DNA from: Schizochytrium sp. TIO01
Taxonomy: Eukaryota > Sar > Bigyra > Thraustochytrida > Thraustochytriidae
Length of the DNA: 64,000 nucleotides
Assembly: GCA_004764695.1 (NCBI GenBank)
Contig: SMSO01000006.1
Span: 77,859 to 141,858, forward strand
Reading direction: 5' to 3'
Part shown: positions 42,887-53,100 of the stretch, one piece after another
Numbering within the stretch: the stretch's first letter is position 1
How the letters are laid out: the number at the start of each line of letters is the position of its first letter
Made by a program: the position numbers and the translations under genes
Notes under the pieces: generated by a model
What the model was told of the DNA's origin: nothing
What the model saw: the letters and a program-made list of their open reading frames with translations, nothing else
Database searches by the model: none

Positions 42887-43320
42887 ACGAAACGAGCATA
42901 AAATAATTGCATAAAAATCTTCATTTAAAACATCAACAACAAAAGAACAAAAATTGCACCATCAAAATATGTGCTATTATTGATATTTGCTTAAAAGCAG
43001 CGAACTGTTTTTGTACCAAGCACGCATTTCTCACAAGGTCCATTCATCAATATATAAGGCTATCAAGGAATGAAACATTGAGTAAGTAATACCTACATTA
43101 AAACCTCTCTTAATAATTTATAGTGGCGAAGAAAGGGACTTTTTCAAGCCTAGCCTGGTTGGTCAATCTTCGATAAATACTGTTTACTCAGTACGAACAG
43201 AAGTGTTGCCATACGTTGAAATCATATGCAAGCGCTGTCCGCCAGGCCCGCAGTGCATAACTACACGTATTAAAAAGCTTCCTTGTATAATGGGTGCAGG
43301 AAATGGTCTAAAATACTGTG
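42887..43320. other. Convergent intergenic spacer
   Basis: AT-rich stretch between the BEACH gene and the convergent - strand orphan. ATAAAATAATTG just after the BEACH stop could serve in polyadenylation. No gene is seen. Confidence 0.5.
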
Positions 43321-44715
43321 TCAATTATTAATATCATTGTTATTATTCACACCTTCAATAATTGCTTCTCGTACGCCTATACGACACATGTCAAGGTTGT
43401 AGTGTCCATTCATTGGAACCTGCGCTGGCTGCATAAACAGGTTAAACAGTCCTGAGGCCTTTGTCTGCCCATTCACAATATACTCTTCTACCTTTTCGCA
43501 TGGCCACCAATAACCAAAAAGAACTTCTTGCTCCAGCTGACCATAGCCCCATTGCATATGCCCTCTCAGCAAGGTTATGACCCCTTCGAGTGAATTTTCT
43601 GGATCATTATTAGCATTGAAAATCAACTCAATTAGCAAAGAACCTTCCGCAATTGTCACAAGCAATACATCGCCAAGAGTCTTTAACTCTGCGGTAGGAT
43701 GATGTGATGCCCATTTTTTAATGATATTCTGGTTACTTTCTTGGTTAGACATAAGGATGAACCAGCGTTGGCTTCCGCCACCAACCAAAACCTCTACGTT
43801 CAAACTAGCGAGTGCGTTTTTAGGTGCGAGTCCTTGAAACTTGGCTGGTTTGAGAACGTCATCCCATAACACACCAAGCTCCCCCTCGAGCTGGCGCTGC
43901 ATTGATTCATCTACATTGCTAGGGAATGACAAACCCCTTGCGCCTTCAAGAACATCATAATCGAAAATAAAGACAGATCTTTCAAGAATTCGATGTTGGC
44001 GCTTGGGTGATGCTACCGGGAGTAACAAACTTTTCTCGACAAATTTACGGTGCATTGGCAACGCAGGCCAGGAGGATAAGGTTTGGAATGCCATATTGTC
44101 AGTAATATCACCAGGAGCGCTCGGTAGCATGGACATTGCAAGCCCAACTTGATGTCCATCTCGAGATACTCGTACAAACGTATCCTTACGATTTGTCCTC
44201 TTGCGAGGACGATTGCCTGACGACTCTGTTTCAAGTTCTGGAGTCTTTTGCACACCCAGATACTTGCTTTCTCGATTGCTCTCAGGTTCATTTTCTCGAT
44301 TGGCCTCACCATGTGTTTGGTGCTTCCCGAGGTCCTTGGGTACTTCGAGCATTGAGGAAGAAGTAGGCAAACCTGGCAAAGAAGCGGCTGTGGATGAGTG
44401 TTTCTGATCCCCGGACAATCCTGAGACAGGTTGTTGTTGTGTAGAATCGGTGTGGCCCTCCACTAGAGAGCTAAGGCTTTTGACAGGGTTGTCCCTTTGT
44501 GCAATAGAACGGTCTGTAGGGAAGACGTCTGTTTGAGGTCCAGGCCGTGGCCCTGCTTCATCGTCCTGAATAGTCTCCTGTCGCAGCAGGTATTTCTGCC
44601 TCGGGAGGGCCCCTTGCTCTTGGTGCAGAAGTACCCAATCTATAGAGATGACTACACAAGTAAGCAAAAGAAGCCCGGCAACCAACGTTGCCAGACTCCG
44701 TTGTCGTATTCGCAT
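43321..44715 (-). CDS. Type II membrane protein of unknown function
   Basis: In this 464-residue protein a hydrophobic segment near the N-terminus (about residues 9-28, LATLVAGLLLLTCVVISIDW) preceded by basic residues (MRIRQR) indicates a signal anchor with the rest in the lumen or outside. Residues 30-180 are low-complexity and polar. A folded region follows (about 190-450), with SVFIFDYDVLEGARGLSF, EVLVGGGSQRWFILMSNQES and a Trp-rich stretch HMQWGYGQLEQEVLFGYWWP followed by CEKVEEY. Late cysteines could form disulphides. The C-terminus ends in an Asn-rich tail (VNNNNDINN). The layout resembles Golgi glycosyltransferases or extracellular membrane proteins, but I recognise no family and assign no function. 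Confidence 0.72.
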   Translation of the reverse strand: MRIRQRSLATLVAGLLLLTCVVISIDWVLLHQEQGALPRQKYLLRQETIQDDEAGPRPGPQTDVFPTDRSIAQRDNPVKSLSSLVEGHTDSTQQQPVSGLSGDQKHSSTAASLPGLPTSSSMLEVPKDLGKHQTHGEANRENEPESNRESKYLGVQKTPELETESSGNRPRKRTNRKDTFVRVSRDGHQVGLAMSMLPSAPGDITDNMAFQTLSSWPALPMHRKFVEKSLLLPVASPKRQHRILERSVFIFDYDVLEGARGLSFPSNVDESMQRQLEGELGVLWDDVLKPAKFQGLAPKNALASLNVEVLVGGGSQRWFILMSNQESNQNIIKKWASHHPTAELKTLGDVLLVTIAEGSLLIELIFNANNDPENSLEGVITLLRGHMQWGYGQLEQEVLFGYWWPCEKVEEYIVNGQTKASGLFNLFMQPAQVPMNGHYNLDMCRIGVREAIIEGVNNNNDINN

Positions 44716-45005
44716 CGGCAGGCTAAGGTTTGCTTTTGTCAGTGGATGGGCAAAAGTTTAGAATAATCAGGCAACCTCAGTAAAAAGCTGTAGCAAGCCG
44801 GCAAGCTACAGTAAAAATGTTAATATTCAAGATAAATGGCGGTTTCTGGGAGTGGCCTTCGTTGCTTGATACTTGGTTTTCGCATATAGTGTAGACCATT
44901 TTTCCTTGACTTGAAGTAAAGTTAGTCCATTGCCCTGGCCTATCGTGATCCCGGGTGGGCTAGTGCGAATTCATAGCACAATCGTATATCATGTTCTCCC
45001 TTCTT

Positions 45006-45050
45006 GTGCTCTCCTTATCAATAGTCAGAGGCTATACACTCCTACCAATA
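45006..45050 (-). repeat. Dispersed spacer repeat, 3' part only
   Basis: On the - strand it reads GCCTCTGACTATTGATAAGG, then AGAGCAC, which matches the 3' block with an insertion. The 5' blocks are not found. Confidence 0.3.
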
Positions 45051-45116
45051 AATCCTTACTAGACCATGGCGAATCGTTATAGCTAAATAGGGCGCCCCTA
45101 CCTACTTCGATAAAGG

Positions 45117-45175
45117 ACTCTCACTATTAATGATTAGAGTACTTCTCTTGATCAATTTACTTCATGTGAAAGCAC
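45117..45175 (-). repeat. Dispersed spacer repeat, partial reverse copy
   Basis: On the - strand: CACATGAAGTAAATTGATCA, then CTCTAATCATTAATAGTGAG and AGTCC. The 3' block is recognisable and the 5' half is diverged. It is about 400 bases upstream of the orphan membrane protein start. Confidence 0.4.
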
Positions 45176-45640
45176 TTACGGCAATTTAAATCCAGTCAAA
45201 ACAAAGCAAAACAACGCAGAGAAAAGTATTTACAATTTTGACAAGTAATCAGTCAGTGACAAGCTTTGCATACTTTGGCTTGCTCTTGCTTATGTTTTTT
45301 TTCGCCCATGTTAGCTACCCTGGTCTTTATTTTTTTAACTCTGCAGAAGGCGTGGATCTAATCAACGAGTACTACCTACATACAGATATAGGGTGTATCT
45401 AGACGTTTGTGTTCTAGCTAAGGACACTATGGCTAAGGACGAGAATCCTCAAATCCATCATTTGCAGTGGAGGCATAGATGCAGAAAGCCTTCTAAACAA
45501 AGTTTGGAAAAGTAAGTAATAAGTTTAAGACAAATATTTTTCTTCGCAGGGTTACATGTCAGCAGCACTTTAAAAAGATCTCAATATCGATTGTAGGTAA
45601 CAGGAGTATTCATAATCACGATTCTAGAAGTCGATGCACC

Positions 45641-47098
45641 TTAGACATCATCTGAATCAATAGAGAATCGATGAGGATCAACAGTCTTAATCTCCGTTTC
45701 TGGAGGTCGCTGGGCACTACGTCTATGGAAGAATCTAGCAGACAATCTGCCTGTTGCTCCCGCAAAGCCTGTTGCAGGTGGAGGCGGCATGACTGGGCTC
45801 ACATCCGCTGCCTCTCTTGGTTGGTCATGATAATTCACCTCGGAGAAAGATGGAAATTGACTGATTTGCGCACTTTGTGGCATAGGTGGAGAAGGCGGGC
45901 GATGATTTGGCCCGATTGGATTAGATGTTCGTTCATTGAATAATGGTAGACGCAAATTCTGCATTCCACGCATGAATGCTGCAGAGAAGTGCGCTGGCAA
46001 AGATGTATTTGTTGTTGGTGGGGCATCCAAGTGTACCAAACCGACAGGAGCGCCGGATATACCAGGGGAGGGGTCTGAGAAGAATGAACCGGTTTGCGTC
46101 CCACGCGTTCCACTTTCTTTAGAAGGTGTTGTGCCACTCTGGTACCAGGTTGAATTCTTTCGTTCAAGCCCATGGTGAAACCATACGAGGATCACAAAAG
46201 CTAAAAAGACAACGCCTCCTACAATAGAACCTATGATGATTCTTTTGAGTTTTTCCTTCTGCGTTGAAGTTTCAATTTCTGAAGTAGCACTACGGATGGC
46301 AATGTCAGCGCAGTTATAGGTGGCCGAAGGAAAGTCACCATCTACAACCGCGTCAACAATTGCCATTTGCAAGACGCAGTGCTCGCACGTTACGCCAGCA
46401 GGTATGGTCCAAGAAATAGTGTATAACGATGAGTTGGCAGGCCCTAAGCTGTTTGGGTTAGGCAGAACCCATCGATTGAGGTTGTCGTTTATAGTAGTGC
46501 AAGTTCCTCCGTTATTGCAGCACAAGCCCACTGGACCGTTGCTTGGCATTGCATCGCATGATTGATTATTCGGAAGTGAGGCGTAATCTGCCGGAGAAGA
46601 CAATCCATAGGGCATATCACCTAGATAAGGGTCTAGGGAGGATTCTACAAACTCTAGAACATGCGTGTTTAAACATTCTTGAGTTGTTACGTTGGACGAC
46701 GAGCTGTCCAACTCGCACAGGCGCATTTCGAGGTGACCTCCATTATGTTCTGTTACGATAATATGTGTAGTAAAAGTACCTCCTGGGATAAAGGTATCTT
46801 GAATTGGGCTCACCCAGTTACCACTTTCAAGCATAGTTTTCACAGAGGAATTTGATATGCCTCCACACAGACCATGTCCAATTGACTCGTCAAAAGCAGC
46901 TCCCCCACCATCAAAACTGTCAGCTTCCCATGGTGCCTTGTACGCTCCGAACGATACCACGTTTCGAGCTGCAGGAGTATAAAGGTATCCTTTGCCCTGC
47001 ACATAACTTGATTTCCAGGTCAGGACTAATGCGAGCAAGCAGGTTGCTCCACTTGGGTAACTCCTACGGTATCTGGACCGTGTTTGCTTTTGAGGCAT
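45641..47098 (-). CDS. LPMO-like (chitin-binding type-4) type I membrane protein lacking the N-terminal His
   Basis: In this 485-residue protein a basic N-terminus and hydrophobic core (CLLALVLTW) form a signal peptide, probably cut after Gly35. The mature protein would begin KGYLYTPAARN, which aligns with the HG.L..P.aRN start of AA10/AA15-type lytic polysaccharide monooxygenases, with Lys in place of the copper-binding His1. Also present are the LCGG motif (about residue 78) and GGHLEMRLCEL (about 120), which aligns with the second copper-brace His. Paired cysteines and N-glycosylation sites (NSS, NVT, NQS) follow. A membrane span (about 288-308, IIIGSIVGGVVFLAFVILVW) and a Pro/Ser-rich tail end the protein. 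Without His1 the normal copper site cannot form, so binding or signalling rather than oxidation is likely. The homology call is fairly firm; the subfamily is not. Confidence 0.75.
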   Translation of the reverse strand: MPQKQTRSRYRRSYPSGATCLLALVLTWKSSYVQGKGYLYTPAARNVVSFGAYKAPWEADSFDGGGAAFDESIGHGLCGGISNSSVKTMLESGNWVSPIQDTFIPGGTFTTHIIVTEHNGGHLEMRLCELDSSSSNVTTQECLNTHVLEFVESSLDPYLGDMPYGLSSPADYASLPNNQSCDAMPSNGPVGLCCNNGGTCTTINDNLNRWVLPNPNSLGPANSSLYTISWTIPAGVTCEHCVLQMAIVDAVVDGDFPSATYNCADIAIRSATSEIETSTQKEKLKRIIIGSIVGGVVFLAFVILVWFHHGLERKNSTWYQSGTTPSKESGTRGTQTGSFFSDPSPGISGAPVGLVHLDAPPTTNTSLPAHFSAAFMRGMQNLRLPLFNERTSNPIGPNHRPPSPPMPQSAQISQFPSFSEVNYHDQPREAADVSPVMPPPPATGFAGATGRLSARFFHRRSAQRPPETEIKTVDPHRFSIDSDDV

Positions 47099-47244
47099 TA
47101 TAGCAAGAAGCCCGTCTTACAATTATGCGACTTTCTATGGCTTAATACTGGAGATAGACTTTCAAGGCCCGTGAAGGAACGCAAGGAGTATTAAAGATAT
47201 AGCCTCGTTTGATTGTTTTGTACTTTCTTTCAGATGTATGGGAC
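47099..47244. other. Short leader of the LPMO-like gene
   Basis: 146 bases between the LPMO-like start codon and the upstream coding-like fragment on the same strand. Nothing specific is seen. Confidence 0.4.
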
Positions 47245-47540
47245 TCACTGTTGGTCGTATGTATGCACTTCTGCTGCAAACTTCACAAACTCCTGGCCAA
47301 AGAAGGGCGGCCGTTCTAGCACAACCTTGCGATGTTCCTGGAAACGCAACCCCTCAACGAAGAGATAGGAGAGACTCGTGTCACTCGCAGCAAATCAATA
47401 CAACTGGCCTCCCGTATGGGGTTGGGGCACTGCTGTAACTAAGTCTCTTCTCTCGTTGGTGTAAAGTCTCTGCTCTTGCTGGTGTGGTTTGGGATTTGAT
47501 ATTCTAGCTTCAAGCAAAAGAATTGCACACAAACAATTTG
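47245..47540 (-). pseudogene. Coding-like 3' fragment, unidentified
   Basis: On the - strand the last 52 codons read as convincing protein (SYLFVEGLRFQEHRKVVLER then PPFFGQEFVKFAAEVHTYD) and end in TGA at 47247-47245. The frame extends upstream to about 47540 but with one in-frame TGA near 47400. It is either a terminal exon with an acceptor near 47400 or a relic. The + strand frame 47238-47438 is its shadow. Family unknown. Confidence 0.35.
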
Positions 47541-47913
47541 ACTACCAACAAGATGTTTATACCCTATTCTAGTTGTTTAAAGTTTTCTTTTCTAAGTTTT
47601 CTTTTATTTTAAAGCTAGAAGGTACCTAAACTAAAGCACTTTTCTTTCTTTTCTCTTTCTTTTTCAAAAATAGTATGATACTACTATGATGACAGAGTAA
47701 ATATACTACCAAGCATATATATAATAAATCCAAAGTGAATATCATTATATATTATTTAAAATACTTTACTTCAAAGTTTACTTTAAATAAATAAATAAGG
47801 CCTAAAGATAGACTGAAAAGCGGGTACGTGGAAATAGGAAGGTAAAATGAGAAGTTAATCATTTCAATCGTTAAACTCCTTGTTGCTGGTGTTTTTGAAA
47901 GCTTGGAAATGCC

Positions 47914-48200
47914 ATGGGGAGAAATGATTTTCAGATGACAACAAAACAGAAGCAAAAGAAGGCTCATGGAGCTTGTGTAAATAGTAAACTCGCGAGCTTA
48001 TTGCCTTGGCCTGAAGTTTAAACTCGACATGGGTGCTAAATTATAAACTACTATGATGAGTGAAATTATTTGATTGGTATGTTCAGGGTGTCCGGAGTGT
48101 CAATCGAGCTTTCTAAGCTTGAACCCCGAAAGTCCAAGTCTGTGTTCAGTCTGTAAACCTTGCAGCACTCCAAGTCATCCATTCATAAGATATCTATAAT
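47914..48200 (+). CDS. Possible small two-exon gene with a zinc-ribbon-like C-terminus
   Basis: ATG 47914 opens MGRNDFQMTTKQKQKKAHGA. A 112-base intron (GTGTAA at 47975 to TGTTCAG at 48086) would join it in frame to CPECQSSFLSLNPESPSLCS, then VCKPCSTPSHPFIRYL and a stop at about 48200. The product would be about 58 residues with C-x2-C ... C-x2-C-x2-C spacing, as in zinc-binding ribbons. The donor resembles that of the BAR-domain gene (GTGTAA). The chance of an accidental match is real because both exons are short. Confidence 0.2.
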
Positions 48201-49126
48201 AAGGTACCTAGAGAGTTTGAAGTTATGCCTTCTCAAAAGGAGACTCAGTAATACTACTTTTATTATAGCGCGGTACTACATCGAGCAAAATGGTCTGACT
48301 ACGACTGGGTGACTCTTCTCCTTTGATTCCAACCCTACCTTATGGACACTTAGGGGTCTGAATACAAAAGCTAAAGTCAAAACTTTTTGAAGGAGACAAT
48401 TTTTGAGCACACGCCATATTATTCAGTAGGACTAGTTTTTAATTTTAAAAGTTGATGACACAATGTTCCTTGTAAAAGGAAGGCAGAAAAAGTTCACACG
48501 CTCGCAGCACGCGCTCAAAAAGAAATGCAGGTAGTATAGGGTAGAATAGTCTTATTGTGAGATGGTTAGAGCGCAACAGTACGACAAATAGTCGTAGCTA
48601 CTACTACAGGGTACATACAGAGTACTTATTTTATTATAGATAAGGACTCGAACATCCAGTTTCTGATAAGGCTGCTATAGACAAGCTTGAATGGCCGGGC
48701 CATACACATGTAACTGAAGGTCAAAATTCTCTCAAGTTTACTAGCGTAGATAGGTAGCCTGTCTACTACTGCCTAGATTATCCATGGCATCTTATGCTTA
48801 GTACATCAGACGCCTCTTGGGAATCCGGTAGCTCGACAAACTGAACACAAGCAGCGCTTTACATAGTCGCGAAAATGTGCAGGTGGGCCCCATTTAAAAT
48901 GCGCTGATTCTGAACGCTGGCCATTGAGTTCTTTAACTGTAGTAATGAATTTTCTATAAATGGGAAATAGGAGCATGGTTATCACCAGTGCAATAGCTTA
49001 TCAAGAAAGCTCATTGCAATCTTACTACATAGGTAGTCACAAGTTATTCCTATTGATTAATTAATGCTTTAAATTGCTTGATCAAAACATATTTCTTTGT
49101 TAGAGAGCTGTATGGACAAAAGAATA

Positions 49127-49152
49127 GTATGCGTGATTGTTTTGGCTTGACT
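49127..49152 (+). repeat. Dispersed spacer repeat, 5' block only
   Basis: TGCGTGATTGTTTTGGCTTG is followed by ACTTTC, and then the match is lost. It lies 40 bases before the TAC array. Confidence 0.45.
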
Positions 49153-49192
49153 TTCTTCAAATGTCAAAGAATTTCAAGAGAGGAGCTGCCTT

Positions 49193-49332
<140 letters not shown>

Positions 49333-50145
49333 ACTATCTGCATACATAGTACTAGTACTAATACCTGTTAGCGGGTCAATTCCTACTTTTGAGGGGTAGA
49401 TAGACTGCATATGTACTACTACTACCTAGCACAACCCATTTGGAGCCCATGCTACGGTAACGGCACCATTCTTTCTTCATACTGAGAGCCCAGTCAAAGC
49501 CACAGTTTATACTTATCTTACGCTCCCTACGACGAAAACGTGTCCCTTTCCTTCTTCTCAAGAGGGCAACGAGCGGGCTGACTTGATTCTGATCTAAAAG
49601 ACGTGTAAGGGGCCTGCTGGTGCGGGCCTGAGTGGCTAACCTGCAGGCCTACTTGTTCATGCTCTAAACAAGTTAGGTTTCCCCTCGTATACTTGGTCTA
49701 CGACTAATTTGGCACAGCAAACATACGTCCTCTTGATTCGGCTGCATCTTCTAGAGAGCGTGGTCCTTACTTTGGTTTATAAAGGCGCGGTAATAATCAT
49801 TGTCTTTCTCCTCTTCTGCGACAGAATCAACCTCGCAAGCCGCTAATTACAGCAGTAGCAGCAAATATCTAAGAGTAAACTTACAGTGTCGTTTACTCTA
49901 CTTCATAATATCTCCGCGAAATCTCGGGACTTAAATGCATGCTCAGTGAGCCACCACTTGTAACTAAAGACAGTCAAGGACCTTCTGACCTTCAGAGAAA
50001 GTAGAAGCAGACTCTGCAAAGCTTTTCTGTTTATAACCTAACGAGCTGGCCCTTTAATTTGCAAGTCATAGCTTGTAAAGCATCATATACAGACCTGCAG
50101 TACATTTGTGGCTCAACAGGTTTCTCTAGATTCTCTGTTCCTCCC
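49333..50145. other. Upstream region of the C2/coiled-coil gene
   Basis: No gene is supported. A 61-codon - strand frame (49376-49561) is featureless. The TATA-like site at 49778 is listed separately. Confidence 0.5.
49778..49784 (+). promoter_or_regulatory. TATA-like element (TATAAAG)
   Basis: TATAAAGGCGCGG lies about 360 bases before the preferred start codon of the C2/coiled-coil gene. It resembles the TATA plus GC-rich context near position 108. Candidate only. Confidence 0.25.
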
Positions 50146-53100
50146 ATGGCTTCGACTTTGGAGATTAAAGTTATCAAATGCACATTTGCCAAATCATTAA
50201 ATTATTTCCTTTCCCTACAACTTAATGACGGAGAGAAATTGCGTACAGAGGTCGCTGATGCTACAAATAAACCCGTTTTTAAGAACAACACATTTAAGCT
50301 TCGTACAGGTCCCGGCGAAGAGGTGAACACAATTAAAATTGGGGGCTTTTTGATAATTCGTAAAGATGGGGACACCAAGGCGCAACCTTCGTTGCTTGGG
50401 AGTGGTGAAGTGAACCTCATTCCTTTAAAAAGACAGCTTGCAGGTGGAAAGACCGTACTTTGTGATGATATCCCCCTTCATAGAAAGTCAAAGAAGCAAG
50501 AGCAAGTTGACATTATTGTTGGCAAAGTCCAACTTAGCATTCGAGCTGTGGACACACTCAACTTTAATGGTTCCATCGAACCAGAAGCATCACTCCATCC
50601 TGACACAAACATATGTAACATAGTGATACATAGTATTCATTCGAATACTCAAGAAGGCTGTCAACCTCCACTTCGTGCAGATCGTTGCCTTTGCGTGGAA
50701 GGGCGTGTAATTTCAGAACAAGCACATTTCCAGATGATAGACTGGCGAAAGAATCCGAGCGGAAAGAACCAGCTTTTAAAAATCTGGCCTCGACCAATAT
50801 GGCAAAGCTCCACTCGGACACAAGCTCATTGTCGTCAACGGAGTGATGGTTCATCACAATATGATTGGAATGAGAACGACGTGTTTAGGATAGAGCCTCG
50901 AATGAGTAGTAATAACAAGGGAATTAGACTAGATCTGGTTGAGACAAGTTCCCCTGATGGGTATAATAGTCCAACCTCAAGGTCCAATTCGAAAACTAAT
51001 ATAACAGACTGGGAGAGTCGAGGTGGAGCCACATTAGCTCTGGGTTTTTTACGTAAATTGCATCAATACAATCTCGGTCTAAGGTTCACTCCAGAGCTAG
51101 CAATGAATGTTTCGCTTGAACTTCAGCCATCCTTCAATGAAGATTGGAATTTTTTTGACTCGCAGCGAGGTAATCAACGATTTAACCTAAGAAGAATTCA
51201 TATAAACATCGGCGGAGTAACCTCAAGCCTACCATTTTTGGTTCATGATTGTATCGTTCGCATTTCTGGCTCGCGCCGTCCACCAGATGAAATTCTACCG
51301 AAAAATCTTTTCATAGAATGCCAACCTCAGATCTTACAGGAACAAGTTGAAACAAAGTCTGAAGAAAGAACGTTGAGCAATAATGTGCTCAAAGAAGCTC
51401 ACGTTGCTCTAGAAAGCTACCCTATCGCAATACCTTTTAAGATCACCGGCAGCACTGGGCCAGTTCCAACCAAAAACCCACAGTGGGATACAATTCTGGA
51501 GTTTAATGCACAAGATGAGTCATTCATGGACACTGTCTATTTAGAGTTCTACCAAGGTGAAGATTACACGAAATTTGCAGAGGCTTTAATCGATGTTCAT
51601 GGGCTTTCTACCGATGGTAAAGTACACGAGTTCTATGATGTACCTCTTCGTATGTTGGCAAACGGAAAACAGCACAGTACTTCAGATAAATCAACAGTGC
51701 TAGCATCCCAGCCTTCTGAAAATGTAGAAAACGAAAATAGCAATGCACACATTATTGATAACGTAGTAGGGTCAGAACCATCTTGTCAAGTGAATGTACG
51801 TATATGGGATTGTGATGCGTATTTGATGCATCTGAACAATGTCCTTGAAGAAAGGCCGTCTGGGAGTGCACGGACAATGTCTGTGCGAACGGGCGAATTA
51901 AGCGAAATCGAGCTTCTTGAATCTAGCTCTCGCAGTGCAAACAAGTCCCTTGAGAATGGAAATCAACCAAGCGAAATGCAGCCACCTGTTCCTCGATTGC
52001 AGTTGCAAAAGTCTAGTAGCAATTTGAGTAATACAACCAAACAACCACTTGTCAAGAGTAACACCGCACTACAAGAGCAGCAAATTGAACCTCTACATAA
52101 TGCACTAAGAGCTCGTAAAGAAGGTAAGGAACCAGAAATCGAATTTAACAAACCAGAATCAATTAATGGAACGGTGTATTTGAAGAGCCCGCGCATGGAA
52201 GATCGGCCATCTGCACTAAAACTAAACGAGCCATCAACACCAGAGCTTAGCCCGGCGCTATCTAGAGCCAGCACTCCGCAAACCGGTGGTAGCCAGCAAG
52301 GAGGAGATCAACAGAATACGAGACAGAATAACCGAACAACTATAGACCAGCCTGAAATCGCGAACAGTTCCCTTCAGGAGTCTTATGAAGTTATCAACAA
52401 CTCACAAATCAAGCCGCTGCAGGAAAGACTAGCAATCGTAACGAGCGATCTTCATAATAAGCAAACTCTTATTGATAAACTGCTTGAAGATATCGACAAA
52501 CGGTCCGAAGCTATCAGGGTGTGTGGCAGGGAGATTGTTGACCTTCGCAAAGCAAACGAGAAGCTAGCACATGCTAAGGATATCGCCGAGGCTAAGCTTC
52601 GCGCTATTGAGAATGAAAACGCAAAAGATGCCGTTGCTCTGGCCCAAGAGGTGCAAGGAGTTTCTGATGTTGATGACCTTCGTCGACGAGTAGTACTATT
52701 GTCTCGCAAGTATGCGAGTGAACGGAAACGGAACCAAGGAATGATGGAGCGCCTTGATCGCGTTCAAATCGTCGTTGACGAGCACCGGTCTGCTGTGCAA
52801 GAGCTAGAAGAGCTGGAGCGTGCACATCAAGCACAAGCAAGGTTTATACAGGAGCTTCAGGATGAGAATGCTCAACTACAACTATTCCAAGCCACCATTA
52901 AGACGCAGGAGAAAGTCATAGTCAAACTAGAAAATCTACTTGAGTCAAAGCTTCGTGAACATGCTGCTGTTGGGACAAGCATAAGCTCGACCATTCTTAT
53001 AGAAAAGGAAATGGAGGAGTTACGTTCTCGCAACAAAGACCTCGAAGAGAAACTTTTAAGGGGCGACATTTTGGGAACCCAGGGGTTCCAAGAAAAGATT

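Larger units (their letters stand above)
44716..45640. other. Spacer between two - strand genes
   Basis: It holds the promoter side of the orphan membrane protein and the 3' side of the LPMO-like gene. Reverse dispersed-repeat copies are listed. No gene is seen. Confidence 0.5.
47541..49192. other. Spacer in the divergent region
   Basis: It is AT-rich in 47580-47800. It holds a possible small two-exon gene (listed) and a dispersed-repeat fragment. Nothing else is supported. Confidence 0.45.

Noticed and set aside
47752-47967. 71-codon - strand frame starting MSLLLLLFCCHLK
   Set aside because: It is an AT-rich hydrophobic frame opposite the candidate small + strand exon, with no family or context.
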